DNA of 64,000 bases, taken from NCBI GenBank assembly GCA_024234855.1, contig JACKNN010000005.1, forward strand, positions 124,001 to 188,000, given 5' to 3'. The stretch comes from Pseudomonadales bacterium (GTDB taxonomy: Bacteria; Pseudomonadota; Gammaproteobacteria; Pseudomonadales; Halieaceae). Position 1 is the stretch's first letter; the number at the start of each line of letters is the position of its first letter. A model generated the notes under the pieces. That model was not told the origin of the DNA and searched no databases. It saw only the letters and a program-made list of their open reading frames with translations. This document shows positions 52,053 through 63,349 of the stretch, one piece after another. A program made the translations under genes and the position numbers.

Positions 52053-52937
52053 ATGTCGCATCGCGAACAAACCCCGCTGCAGCTGAAGTTCTACCAGGTG
52101 ATCTTCGGGACCGAAACCGCCGCCGGGAAATGGTTCGACCTGGTACTGATCGCGATCATCATCGCCAGCGTAGCGGTGATCATGCTGGACTCCATCGTCA
52201 GTCTCGACGACCGCTTCGGCGACCTGTTCCTGCGCATGGAATGGGGCTTCACTGTCCTGTTCACCGTCGAATACCTGATACGCATCTGGTGCACCCCGAA
52301 CCGTCGGGCCTATATTTTCAGCCTCTACGGCCTGGTCGACCTGCTGTCGCTGCTGCCCACCTACCTCTCCCTGCTGGTGCCCCAGACCGCCCCGCTGCTG
52401 ATCATCCGCCTGCTGCGTATCCTGCGTATCTTCCGGGTACTGCGCCTGCTGAGCCTGCTCAGCGAGGCCAATGAACTGGCCAGCGCCCTGCAGCGCTCCG
52501 GGCGCAAGATCTTCGTGTTCTTCTCCCTGGTGATTATCATCGCCACGATTTTCGGCTGCCTGCTGTATGTACTGGAGGGGCCGGCCAATGGCTTCGACGA
52601 CATTCCCACCAGCGTCTACTGGGCGATCGTCACCATCACCACGGTGGGCTACGGCGACGTGACGCCGGTGACTACCGCTGGCAGGGCGGTATCCGCGGTG
52701 GGCATGCTGGTGGGTTATGCCATCATTGCGGTCCCTACCGGGATCATTACCGCCGAATTGAGCGGCGCCCAGCGGGTCAGGAAGATGCGCGACATGCTGG
52801 AGGCGCGCAATTGCACCAATTGCTCCGCGGTGGAGAAGGATGTGCACGCCCATTACTGTCGCCTGTGCGGCACCGGCCTGCCGCGCCCGGGACATGCGCC
52901 CGAGCCCGAAATACCAGACGAAGAAGGCATATTATAA
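52053..52937 (+). CDS. Voltage-gated potassium-type ion channel with C-terminal zinc-ribbon-like tail
   Basis: 294-aa six-helix channel subunit, a tetramer in this family. S1 is at about 29-46, S4 is the arginine ladder RLLRILRIFRVLRLL (119-133), S5 and S6 surround the pore, and the selectivity filter is TVGYGD (197-202). After S6 the cytoplasmic tail has CTNC and CRLCG spaced like a zinc ribbon (about 250-275), then an acidic, proline-rich end. The ATG at 52053 follows a plausible promoter. Weak ribosome site. Confidence 0.9.
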   Translation: MSHREQTPLQLKFYQVIFGTETAAGKWFDLVLIAIIIASVAVIMLDSIVSLDDRFGDLFLRMEWGFTVLFTVEYLIRIWCTPNRRAYIFSLYGLVDLLSLLPTYLSLLVPQTAPLLIIRLLRILRIFRVLRLLSLLSEANELASALQRSGRKIFVFFSLVIIIATIFGCLLYVLEGPANGFDDIPTSVYWAIVTITTVGYGDVTPVTTAGRAVSAVGMLVGYAIIAVPTGIITAELSGAQRVRKMRDMLEARNCTNCSAVEKDVHAHYCRLCGTGLPRPGHAPEPEIPDEEGIL

Positions 52938-53061
52938 GTTATAATTCAACAGGTTATATTATTTTTTTAAAGCGTTTTATTGGTATTTGTTGAGCGCAGC
53001 TCAGCGCCGATCATCTCCCGGTATTGGCATTAGTGCTTAGCCTCCCGCCCCCGCTGGCGGC

Positions 53062-53067
53062 TATAAT
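53062..53067 (+). promoter_or_regulatory. -10 element of ygiQ
   Basis: A perfect TATAAT 33 bp before the ygiQ ATG. No good -35 lies 16-18 bp upstream, so this is a partial promoter call. The 160 bp before it hold an AT-rich stretch (52937-52985) after the channel gene. Confidence 0.35.
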
Positions 53068-53100
53068 GCTCGCCCGTTTGCCACCCCAGCTGTCGCCGCC

Positions 53101-55245
<2,145 letters not shown>

Positions 55246-55296
55246 CGTCAGCCGCGTCTTTTTCCCTCCACCCTATCGCCCCACAGCGGAGAAGCG

Positions 55297-56457
55297 ATGA
55301 ACAAAAAACTGCTCTACCCCCTCATCGTCCTGGTACTTGGCATCGGCCTGGCAGTGCTGATCGCCCTGAACGCGCCCAGGACAATACCCGAGGCCTACGA
55401 ACCCCTGGTTGCCACCGTGCGGGTGATAAAGGCGGAACCAAAGGCGGAGTACCTGACTGTCACCTCCCAGGGCACCGTTGAACCGCGCAGTCAGAGCGAG
55501 CTTATCCCCGAGGTCTCCGGCCGCGCCGTGTGGATCTCCCCCGCGCTGGTGGGCGGGGGCTCCTTCAAACAGGACGATGTATTGCTGCGGATCGATGATG
55601 CCGACTACCGCTCAGCGCTGGTACGCAGTGAAGCCGCGCTCAAACGCGCCGAGGTGGAATTCGACTTCGCCCAGGATGAGCTCAAACGCACCCAGAGCCT
55701 GCGCGACAAGAACCTCGCCAGCCAGCAGCAACTGGACAACGCCCACCGCGCCTCGTGGGTGGCAGAGGCCAATCTCAGCGAGAGTCGCGCCGCGCTGGAC
55801 CAGGCCGCCCGGGACCTGGCTCGTACCGAACTGAAGGCGCCGTTTGACGGTCTGGTGCGCAACGAGCAGGTCGACCTGGGCCAGTTCGTCACCCGCGGCC
55901 AGAGTATCGGCACCATCTACGCCACCGACTACATGGAAGTGCGCCTGCCGATCGCCGCCGACCAGTTGGCATACCTCGGCCTGCCGCCCTCGACCCGCGG
56001 CCAGATACCCAAGGCGATGCGACCGCCGGTGACGGTGGCGGCCGACTTCGGCAATACCCGCCTGCTGTGGGAGGGCGAACTGGTTCGCGGCGAAGCGGAG
56101 TTCGATGCGCGCTCCCGCATGCTGTACGGTGTCGCCCGGTTGCGCACCGACTCCAGCGACGAGGGCGGACTGCCGCTACCGGTGGGCATATTCGTACAGG
56201 CCGAGATCCGCGGCCGCAAGGTGGACAACATTATCCGCCTGCCACGCTCTGCCATGCGCGACAACAACCAGGTCATGGTAATCGATGCCGATGACCGACT
56301 GCATTTTCGCCGCGTTTCCATCCTGCGCCTGGAGCACGATGACATGCTGATCGACGGCGGCCTGGCGGCTGGCGAGCTGGTCTGCGTATCGCCACTGCAG
56401 ACCGTGGTCGAGGGTATGCGTGTCAAGCCTGTCATCGAGGAGGACGGCACCCCGTGA
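55297..56457 (+). CDS. RND efflux periplasmic adaptor (membrane fusion protein)
   Basis: Links an RND pump to an outer-membrane channel. 386 aa: N-terminal membrane anchor (YPLIVLVLGIGLAVLIALN by its ends), beta-barrel and lipoyl halves (TSQGTVEPRSQSELIPEVSG; ELKAPFDGLVRNEQVDLGQ), a coiled-coil hairpin between them (about 95-165; LKRAEVEFDFAQDELKRTQS by its ends) and a C-terminal membrane-proximal domain. Stop overlaps the pump start by 4 bp. No outer-membrane TolC-type gene is nearby. Confidence 0.93.
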   Translation: MNKKLLYPLIVLVLGIGLAVLIALNAPRTIPEAYEPLVATVRVIKAEPKAEYLTVTSQGTVEPRSQSELIPEVSGRAVWISPALVGGGSFKQDDVLLRIDDADYRSALVRSEAALKRAEVEFDFAQDELKRTQSLRDKNLASQQQLDNAHRASWVAEANLSESRAALDQAARDLARTELKAPFDGLVRNEQVDLGQFVTRGQSIGTIYATDYMEVRLPIAADQLAYLGLPPSTRGQIPKAMRPPVTVAADFGNTRLLWEGELVRGEAEFDARSRMLYGVARLRTDSSDEGGLPLPVGIFVQAEIRGRKVDNIIRLPRSAMRDNNQVMVIDADDRLHFRRVSILRLEHDDMLIDGGLAAGELVCVSPLQTVVEGMRVKPVIEEDGTP

Positions 56458-59400
56458 GCAGGCTTATCGAATGGTTCGGCCACAACCCGGTCGCCTCCAA
56501 CCTGCTGATGTGGATCCTGGTGATCGGCGGCCTGCTGGCGCTGCCACGCACGCACCAGGAAGAGTTTCCCACTATTGAGGTGGACGCGGTCCAGATCAAT
56601 GTCCCCTACCTGGGTGCGGCCCCCACCGAGGTCGAATCCGGCGTCTGTATCCGCATCGAAGAGGCCATCCAGGGCACCGAGGGCATCGACAAGATCAGCT
56701 CCAGCGCCTCTGAAGGTTTCTGTTCGGTCGTGGCCGAACTGGTGGAGGGGGTCGACAAGACCAAGCTGTCGAACGACATCAAGAGCAAGGTCGACGCCAT
56801 CGATTCTTTCCCGGCGGAGACCGAAAAGCCGGTGACCGCCGAGATCTCCATTGCCGCCACCGTGCTGCAGGTGGCACTGTCCGGCGACGCTGATGAGCGC
56901 ACCCTGAAGCTGCTCGGCCAGCAACTGCGCGATGACCTGGTCGCCCTGCCCGCGGTGTCCCAGGTCGACCTGTTGTTCGCCCGGCCCTACGAAATTTCCA
57001 TCGAGGTCTCCGAGCAGGCCCTGCGGCGCCACGGCCTCACCCTGGCCGCCGTGGGCCGTGCCATCGAGCAGAGTTCCCTGGACATTCCGGGCGGTTCGCT
57101 GAAAACCGAGGGCGGAGAGATCCTGCTGCGCACCCGGGGCCAGGCCTATGTGGGTCGTGAGTTCGAGGACATCGTGGTGCTGACCCAGGCTGACGGGGTG
57201 AACGTCACCCTGGGCGAGATCGCCAATGTCGTGGACGGTTTCGAGGACAGCGACCTGCGGGCCCGGTTCGACGGGCAACCCGCGGTTGCCCTCAAAGTCT
57301 CCAGGGTGGGGGAAGAGGATGTGCTGGCGATAGCACGCCAGGTCAAGGACTTCCTGCTACAGGCGCAGCGGGATCTGCCCGATGGTATTCAACTGACCAT
57401 CTGGCAGGATGAATCCCAGGACCTGGTCGACCGGCTGGACGCGCTGGCCAAGAACGCCCGCAGCGGCCTGCTGCTGGTACTGCTGGTGCTCACCCTGTTC
57501 CTGCGTTTTCGCCTGGCCCTGTGGGTGGCTGCGGGTATCCCGGTGGCCCTGCTGGGCACCGTCGCGCTGTTCCCGGCGACCGGAATTTCCGTCAGCACCA
57601 TGTCGGTGATGGCCTTTATCCTGGTGCTGGGCATCCTGGTGGACGATGCCATCGTGGTGGCAGAGCGGGTCTACTCCTACGAGCAGGACGGTATGGGGCA
57701 ACTCGCCGCGGCGATGGCCGGGGCCAGGGAGGTGTCAGTACCGGTGATGTTCGGCGTACTCACCACCATGGCGACCTTCATTCCCATCGTCAATATTCCG
57801 GGACCCTTCGGCAATTTCTTTGCCCCGTTGGGCTGGACGGTAATGCTGGCACTGATGTTCAGCCTGATCGAATCACAGTTGATCCTGCCCTCCCACCTGG
57901 CCCACCGCAAGCCCGAAGCGGTCATCGGCAGCGGCGGTGCCCTGCAGGACCGCTGGCTGGCTCTCCAGGGCAGGATTTCCGATTCGCTGCAGACATTCGC
58001 CACCCGCTATTACCAGCCGGCAGTGGAGCGTGCCATCGAGTGGCGCTACGCCACCCTGGCGCTGGGCGTGGTCGTGCTCGCCATCACCCTGTCCCTGTTT
58101 GCCAGCGGGCGTATGACCTTCCAGTTTTTCCCGGCGGTGGAAGGCACCCACCTGTACGCTGCCCTGACCCTGCCCGAGGGCACCCCGGTGGAGGCCACCT
58201 CAAGAGCGGTAGCCCGACTCGAGCAGGCGGCGGAAAACCTGCGGGCGGAACTGGACGCGGGCCACGAGGAGGGCCAGCCCAGCATGATCAACCACGTTTT
58301 CAGCAGCATGGGCTCGTTTATTCCCAAGGGCAGTATCGGGGGTATCGAGGGCGCCCAGAGCAACCTCGCGGAGATCGGTATCGAGCTCAACATGCCACCG
58401 GGGTACGAAGGCGAACCGGCCAGCGCCATGGCCAACCGCTGGCGCGAACTCACCGGTGGCATTCCCGATGCCGTCGAGTTGTCCTTTACCTCCCAGGCCT
58501 TCGGTGCAGGTAACGCCATCGAATTTGAGCTCTATGGCAAGAATTTTGACAGCTTGCGCGACGTTGCGGCGGAACTGCGCGCCGCCCTGCAAGGTTATGA
58601 TGGCGTACTCGATATCAGTGACAGCTTCCGCGCGGGCAAGCAGGAAGTACAGCTGGCCCTGCTGCCGGAAGCCCGCAATCTGGGGATCACCCTGGAGGAC
58701 CTCGGTCGGCAGGTGCGGCAAGCATTCTACGGTTACGAGGCCCAGCGGATCCAGCGGGGCAAGGATGACATCCGGGTGATGGTGCGTTTCCCCGACAGTG
58801 AACGACGCTCGCTGGGCGACCTGGAGTCGATGCGCATTCGCGCCGCCGACGGCACCGAGGTACCTTTCAGCAGCGTGGCCAGGGCCACCCTCGGACGCGG
58901 CTATACCACGATCCGCCGGGTCGATGGCCAGCGGGTAGTGACAGTCGTGGCGGATGTCAATCGCGATATCACGCCGCCGGAGGCCGTGATCAACGCGGTG
59001 ATCGCCAACGACCTGCCCGATATCCTGGCCCGCCACCCCGGCGTGAGCTATAGCCTGGCCGGGGAGTCGGAGGAGCGTAGCCGCTCCCTGGGTTCACTGG
59101 GTGCCACCACGCTGCTGGCGCTGCTGGTCATCTACGCATTGCTGGCCATTCCACTGCAGTCGTATATGCAACCGCTTATCATCATGAGTGTTATCCCCTT
59201 CGGCGCGGTGGGAGCCATCATCGGCCACCTGATACTGGGCATGCCGCTGGTGTTTTTTTCGCTGCTGGGTATCGTCGCCCTGTCGGGGGTGGTGGTGAAC
59301 TCTTCACTGGTACTGGTGGATTACATTAACCGCCAGCGCCATACGGGACAGAGCCTGGATTGGGTTTTAAGTCACGCGGGCAGCGTGCGTTTTCGCCCCA

Positions 59401-59651
59401 TAGTGCTGACCAGTATCACGACTTTCGTCGGCCTCGCGCCGATGATGACGGACAATTCAATATCCACCAGCATGTTCGTGCCCATGGCCGCCTCGCTGGG
59501 ATTCGGTGTGTTGATGGGCACGGTGGTCACCCTGTTCCTGGTGCCCTGCCTGGTCATGGTGCTGGAAGACTGGCTGGTATATACCGGTAAGCATCCTCCG
59601 CCTGAGCAGGCGGTAGGCGGCGGTCTGTATACGGGTAACGAAACCGGCTAG
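56454..59651 (+). CDS. RND-family efflux transporter (inner-membrane pump)
   Basis: Proton-driven AcrB-type pump, 1065 aa; GTG start overlapping the adaptor stop. Twelve-helix plan with two periplasmic loops; the cytoplasmic end is NPVASNLLMWILVIGGLLA, the TM4 proton-relay motif is VLGILVDDAIVVAERVYSYE, and GAVGAIIGHL and VVVNSSLVLVDYINR mark the TM10-11 region. HAE-2 or HAE-like substrates (drugs, dyes, lipids) cannot be predicted. Its TAG overlaps the convergent hrpB stop by two bases. Confidence 0.94.
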   Translation: MSRLIEWFGHNPVASNLLMWILVIGGLLALPRTHQEEFPTIEVDAVQINVPYLGAAPTEVESGVCIRIEEAIQGTEGIDKISSSASEGFCSVVAELVEGVDKTKLSNDIKSKVDAIDSFPAETEKPVTAEISIAATVLQVALSGDADERTLKLLGQQLRDDLVALPAVSQVDLLFARPYEISIEVSEQALRRHGLTLAAVGRAIEQSSLDIPGGSLKTEGGEILLRTRGQAYVGREFEDIVVLTQADGVNVTLGEIANVVDGFEDSDLRARFDGQPAVALKVSRVGEEDVLAIARQVKDFLLQAQRDLPDGIQLTIWQDESQDLVDRLDALAKNARSGLLLVLLVLTLFLRFRLALWVAAGIPVALLGTVALFPATGISVSTMSVMAFILVLGILVDDAIVVAERVYSYEQDGMGQLAAAMAGAREVSVPVMFGVLTTMATFIPIVNIPGPFGNFFAPLGWTVMLALMFSLIESQLILPSHLAHRKPEAVIGSGGALQDRWLALQGRISDSLQTFATRYYQPAVERAIEWRYATLALGVVVLAITLSLFASGRMTFQFFPAVEGTHLYAALTLPEGTPVEATSRAVARLEQAAENLRAELDAGHEEGQPSMINHVFSSMGSFIPKGSIGGIEGAQSNLAEIGIELNMPPGYEGEPASAMANRWRELTGGIPDAVELSFTSQAFGAGNAIEFELYGKNFDSLRDVAAELRAALQGYDGVLDISDSFRAGKQEVQLALLPEARNLGITLEDLGRQVRQAFYGYEAQRIQRGKDDIRVMVRFPDSERRSLGDLESMRIRAADGTEVPFSSVARATLGRGYTTIRRVDGQRVVTVVADVNRDITPPEAVINAVIANDLPDILARHPGVSYSLAGESEERSRSLGSLGATTLLALLVIYALLAIPLQSYMQPLIIMSVIPFGAVGAIIGHLILGMPLVFFSLLGIVALSGVVVNSSLVLVDYINRQRHTGQSLDWVLSHAGSVRFRPIVLTSITTFVGLAPMMTDNSISTSMFVPMAASLGFGVLMGTVVTLFLVPCLVMVLEDWLVYTGKHPPPEQAVGGGLYTGNETG

Positions 59652-62230
59652 TTCTCCCCTGCCAGCCGGCGCTTGGTGTGGCGGGTGGCGGCGGCCTGCA
59701 GCGGATCATCCGGCCAGGGGTGTTTCGGGTAACGGCCCTTCATCTCGCGTTTGACTTCCTGGTAGCCGTTGCGCCAGAAACCCGCCAGGTCGCGGGTGAC
59801 CTGCAGCGGCCGCTGGGCCGGCGACAACAGGTGCACCAGCAGCGCCACCTTGCCCTCCGCCACCGTCGGTGTCTCCTCGCAGCCGAACATCTCCTGCAGC
59901 TTGACCGCCAGTACCGGGGGATCCTGGCAGTAGTCGATAGCAATGACCGAGCCCGAAGGCACCGCCATCCGCTCGGGCGCCAGCCGCTCCAGGTCAAGGG
60001 GCAGCGGCCAGGACAGGCGCCCGAACAGGATCGCCTTCAGGTCCAGCTGTTGGAAGTCCTCCAGCCTGCGCACCTGCCCGAGGTAGGGCAATAGCCATTC
60101 CTCCAGGGATACCAGCAGGGCGTCGTCCGACAGGTCGGGCCAGCGGCTGTCATCGCCAGCGACCAGGTCCAGGCGGCGCAACAGACCCACCCTGGCGCGC
60201 CACTGGCGCAGGGCCGGCGTCCAGGGCAATATGTCCAGCCCCGACTTGCGCACGACCCCCAGCAGGGCGCCACTGCGGGCCTGCGGGGATACCTGCGCCA
60301 GTGGCTCGCTGGCAAGGACGATACTGCCGATCAGCCGTCGTCGCTGGGCCACGAATTGATTGGCCCGGTAGTCCCACTCCACCCGTTCTTCATCGCGCAC
60401 CAGATGCGAGAGAATGGCGTCGAAGCATTCCGGATCCAGCGCGCTGGCCGTGTAGATACGGTCCGCCGCCTCCCCCGCGTGCCCGCCAATTTCAGCCACC
60501 GCCAGCCAGGCCGCCCCCACCAGGAAATCCTCGGCGGGCAGCACCGCGCTGCGACCATTGCTCAGCAGGTAGCGGGTGCCATCGCCCCCGGGCCGCAAAC
60601 GCGCGATACGATCGGGGTAAGCGCTGGCCAGCAGCACGCCAGCCACATTGCCCGGTGCGACCCCCAGCGCCGCCCTGCCGGGCCGGTGGACCTTGTTGTC
60701 CAGCCCCAGCCGGGCCAGGTTCCTGGCCTGCTGCCAGACCCGCTTGAACCAGCCTTCCAGCCCGGGGGTACATGCCTGCTCTCCCATCAGCATCGCCAGG
60801 CTGACAGAGATATCCGTACCCTGTCCGGACAGGGGGTTGCGCTCCGACAGGATGGCGGCGAGCAGGCAGGCAGTTTCCTGCGCATGGATATCACTGCCGA
60901 CCAGCAGCATATGAGCCAGCCGCGGGTGCAGGGGCATTTGCGCCATCCGCACGCCCTGCGGTGTCAATTGATACCGCCCCTCCCGGTTGCGGTAGACAGC
61001 GCCACAACTTTCGAGCACGCCCAGCCCCTGCTGGAATGACGCCTGGGGCGGTGGGTCAAGCCATGCCAGCTCGGTCGGATGCTCCACGCCCCAGGCCAGT
61101 AACTGCAGCACCAGCGGCGCGAGATCGGCCTGCAATAACTCCGGCGTGGCGTGGGCCACCAGGCGCTTGTCCTGCTCTTCACTCCACAGGCGATAGCAAT
61201 GACCGGGGCCGAGCCGGCCGGCGCGGCCTTCGCGCTGGCGGGCGGATGCTTTGGAAATCCGCCGGGTGGTGAGCCGGGTCATGCTCGTGGCGGAATCGAA
61301 TACACCCTCGCGCACCAGCCCCGAGTCCACCACGACCTCTATGCCTTCAATCGTCAGGCTGGTCTCGGCAATATTGGTGGCCAGCACGACCTTGCGCAGC
61401 CCCGGCGGGGCCGGCTCGATCGCCTGCTGTTGACGCTGCAGGGAAAGGCTGCCAAACAGCGGCGCGATGATGACCCTGTCCAACCCCGCCCGCTGCAGGG
61501 CGCCACCCAGCTCGCGCGCGACCTGTAGAATCTCCCGCTGGCCCGGCAGGAACACCAGGATGCTACCGCTATGGGTGGCCAGCGCGTGCATCACCGCCTG
61601 CACTGCCGGCGGGGCGATGGGTTCGCGCAGCTGGTAAGGCAGGCCGTGGCGGGTAGTTACCGGAAATTGCCGGCCGCGCGAGGTCAGCAGCGGCGCATCA
61701 CCCAGCAAACCCGCCACCGCCTCCGTGTCCAGAGTGGCGGACATGACCAGCAGCTTCAGCGGCGGACCCTCGCGGAACAACTCCCTGCCCTGCAGTATCA
61801 GCGCCAGGCACAGGTCGGAGTCGAGGTTGCGTTCGTGGAACTCGTCAAAGATCACCAGGCCGACGCTCTCAAGGCCCGGGTCGCTCTGCAACTGCCGGGT
61901 GAGGATACCCTCGGTGATCACTTCAATCCGGGTCTGCGCGCCGACGCAGGTATCCAGCCGGATCCGGTATCCCACAGTGTCGCCGACCTTTTCCCCCAGC
62001 AACTGCGCCATGCGGCCAGCCGCGGCGCGGGCGGCCATGCGGCGGGGCTCCAGCACCAGAATCTTGAGCCCTGCGAGCCAGGGCTCATCGAGCAGGGCCA
62101 GCGGGACCACGGTGGTCTTGCCGGCGCCGGGCGGGGCCTGCAGTACCAGCTCGTCGCGCCCGCTGAACTGCTGCCGGAGTTCACCGAGAATCTCGCAGAT
62201 AGGCAGGTCAGAAATGTCGTCAGGTCGCAT
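59648..62230 (-). CDS. hrpB: ATP-dependent RNA helicase HrpB
   Basis: DEAH-type RNA helicase, 860 aa from the ATG at 62228-62230; an in-frame GTG or ATG farther upstream adds only a basic leader. Motifs: Walker A APPGAGKTT, DEFH in LVIFDEFHERN, SAT in MSATLD, ATNIAETSLTIEG and QREGRAGR (motif VI). Winged-helix and HrpB-specific C-terminal domains follow. Convergent with the RND pump, sharing the stop region. Confidence 0.95.
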   Translation of the reverse strand: MRPDDISDLPICEILGELRQQFSGRDELVLQAPPGAGKTTVVPLALLDEPWLAGLKILVLEPRRMAARAAAGRMAQLLGEKVGDTVGYRIRLDTCVGAQTRIEVITEGILTRQLQSDPGLESVGLVIFDEFHERNLDSDLCLALILQGRELFREGPPLKLLVMSATLDTEAVAGLLGDAPLLTSRGRQFPVTTRHGLPYQLREPIAPPAVQAVMHALATHSGSILVFLPGQREILQVARELGGALQRAGLDRVIIAPLFGSLSLQRQQQAIEPAPPGLRKVVLATNIAETSLTIEGIEVVVDSGLVREGVFDSATSMTRLTTRRISKASARQREGRAGRLGPGHCYRLWSEEQDKRLVAHATPELLQADLAPLVLQLLAWGVEHPTELAWLDPPPQASFQQGLGVLESCGAVYRNREGRYQLTPQGVRMAQMPLHPRLAHMLLVGSDIHAQETACLLAAILSERNPLSGQGTDISVSLAMLMGEQACTPGLEGWFKRVWQQARNLARLGLDNKVHRPGRAALGVAPGNVAGVLLASAYPDRIARLRPGGDGTRYLLSNGRSAVLPAEDFLVGAAWLAVAEIGGHAGEAADRIYTASALDPECFDAILSHLVRDEERVEWDYRANQFVAQRRRLIGSIVLASEPLAQVSPQARSGALLGVVRKSGLDILPWTPALRQWRARVGLLRRLDLVAGDDSRWPDLSDDALLVSLEEWLLPYLGQVRRLEDFQQLDLKAILFGRLSWPLPLDLERLAPERMAVPSGSVIAIDYCQDPPVLAVKLQEMFGCEETPTVAEGKVALLVHLLSPAQRPLQVTRDLAGFWRNGYQEVKREMKGRYPKHPWPDDPLQAAATRHTKRRLAGEN

Positions 62231-62404
62231 TGCGCCATAGTAGCCGAGGCCGGCACGGCGACCAAGGAATCCAGTGCCCAAGGGGGGGCACTGACCGGGC
62301 CCACGAGCAGAGCGGGAGTTTTACGCACGGGCCGCCACTCGATCGGACTGGGAGATTGCGCCGGCGGGTGCTAGGCTTGGGGAAATATCTATGGAGCGCC
62401 CGGA

Positions 62405-62980
62405 ATGACACTTCTCGCTATCGGTATCCTGCTGTTTGCCGGTACACACCTGGTCAAGGCCCTGGCGCCCGCGCTCAGGAGCGACCTGCAGCGCCGGCTC
62501 GGCGCAAACGCGTACAAGGGGATATTCTCCCTGCTGGTAGTGGCGGGTATCGGCCTGATAATCGCCGGCTGGCGCAGCACCGTGCCGCAGTGGGTTTACA
62601 CGCCACCCGCGAGCGCGCACCTGGTCGCACTGGCGCTGCTGGTCGTGGCCTTCTGGCTGATGGTAGTGAGTTCTCGTCCGTCGCGCCTGCGCCGGGTGAT
62701 CCGCCACCCCCAACTCAGCGGTGTGGCCCTGTGGGGCATCGCCCACCTGTTGCTCAACGGCGACAGCCGGGCCGTGCTGCTGTTCGGCGGCATGACCGTC
62801 TGGGCCCTGGTGGAAATGGCCGCCATCAATCACCGCGACGGCGTCTGGATCAAAGCCGAGGCGCCGAAGCCGGGCGCCGACCTGCTCAACCTGTTGATCA
62901 CCGGTGTTGTGGTCGCACTGCTGGCCTATCTCCATCCCTGGCTGGCCGGGGTGGCAATTACAGGCCCTCTACCGCAATAA
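62405..62980 (+). CDS. NnrU-family membrane protein
   Basis: 191 aa with five to six hydrophobic helices: residues 2-14, 40-55, 71-88, 105-120, 122-136 and 160-180 approximately. The N-terminus MTLLAIGILLFAGTHLVKAL and the later SGVALWGIAHLLLNGDS with LFGGMTVWALVEM are typical of NnrU. The family is named from nitrite/NO reduction loci, but no denitrification gene is here, and homologues are common elsewhere. Its 3' end overlaps the convergent DUF1330 gene by 23 bp. Confidence 0.9.
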   Translation: MTLLAIGILLFAGTHLVKALAPALRSDLQRRLGANAYKGIFSLLVVAGIGLIIAGWRSTVPQWVYTPPASAHLVALALLVVAFWLMVVSSRPSRLRRVIRHPQLSGVALWGIAHLLLNGDSRAVLLFGGMTVWALVEMAAINHRDGVWIKAEAPKPGADLLNLLITGVVVALLAYLHPWLAGVAITGPLPQ

Positions 62981-63245
62981 TCCGCGCGCTGCTGCAGGCC
63001 CTGCGCTGCTCTTCCAGCGCCTGGTAGGCCGCGCCTTCGTAAAACTCGTCGACCGCCTCCAGCGAGGGAAACTCCAGCACCACCAGGCGTTGCGGCCGGT
63101 AGTCGCCCTCGTAGACCCTGAACTCGCCACCCCGCGCCAGGTAGCGCGCCCCGGCCTGCGCCAGCAGCGGCTTCAACGCCTGCTGGTAGAGGAGATAGTG
63201 CGCTATATCGAAAACATCCAGGTCGGTGATGACATATGCGGCCAC
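62958..63245 (-). CDS. DUF1330 family protein
   Basis: 95 aa from a GTG at 63243-63245, so the product begins MAAYVITDLDVFD as is usual for the family; a TTG five codons earlier is possible. Ferredoxin-like alpha/beta fold (dimeric alpha-beta barrel superfamily): YLARGGEFRVYEGDY and RLVVLEFPSLEAVDEFY are the recognisable stretches. Biochemical role unknown in the family. Its end overlaps the NnrU gene in the opposite direction. Confidence 0.85.
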   Translation of the reverse strand: MAAYVITDLDVFDIAHYLLYQQALKPLLAQAGARYLARGGEFRVYEGDYRPQRLVVLEFPSLEAVDEFYEGAAYQALEEQRRACSSARIIAVEGL

Positions 63246-63320
63246 GGGCTGAATCCACAAAATTTTATCGTTGTGGGATTAACTTATCGGACAGGGCGAA
63301 AAAACAAATTGTCCTGCATC

Positions 63321-63345
63321 AATAAAACGGGCCCGCGACGGGCCC
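63321..63345 (-). terminator. Rho-independent terminator of the transglutaminase-like gene
   Basis: On the minus strand GGGCCC-GTCGC-GGGCCC is followed by GTTTTATT. It lies directly after the stop codon of the transglutaminase-like gene. Confidence 0.75.
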
Positions 63346-63349
63346 TGAT

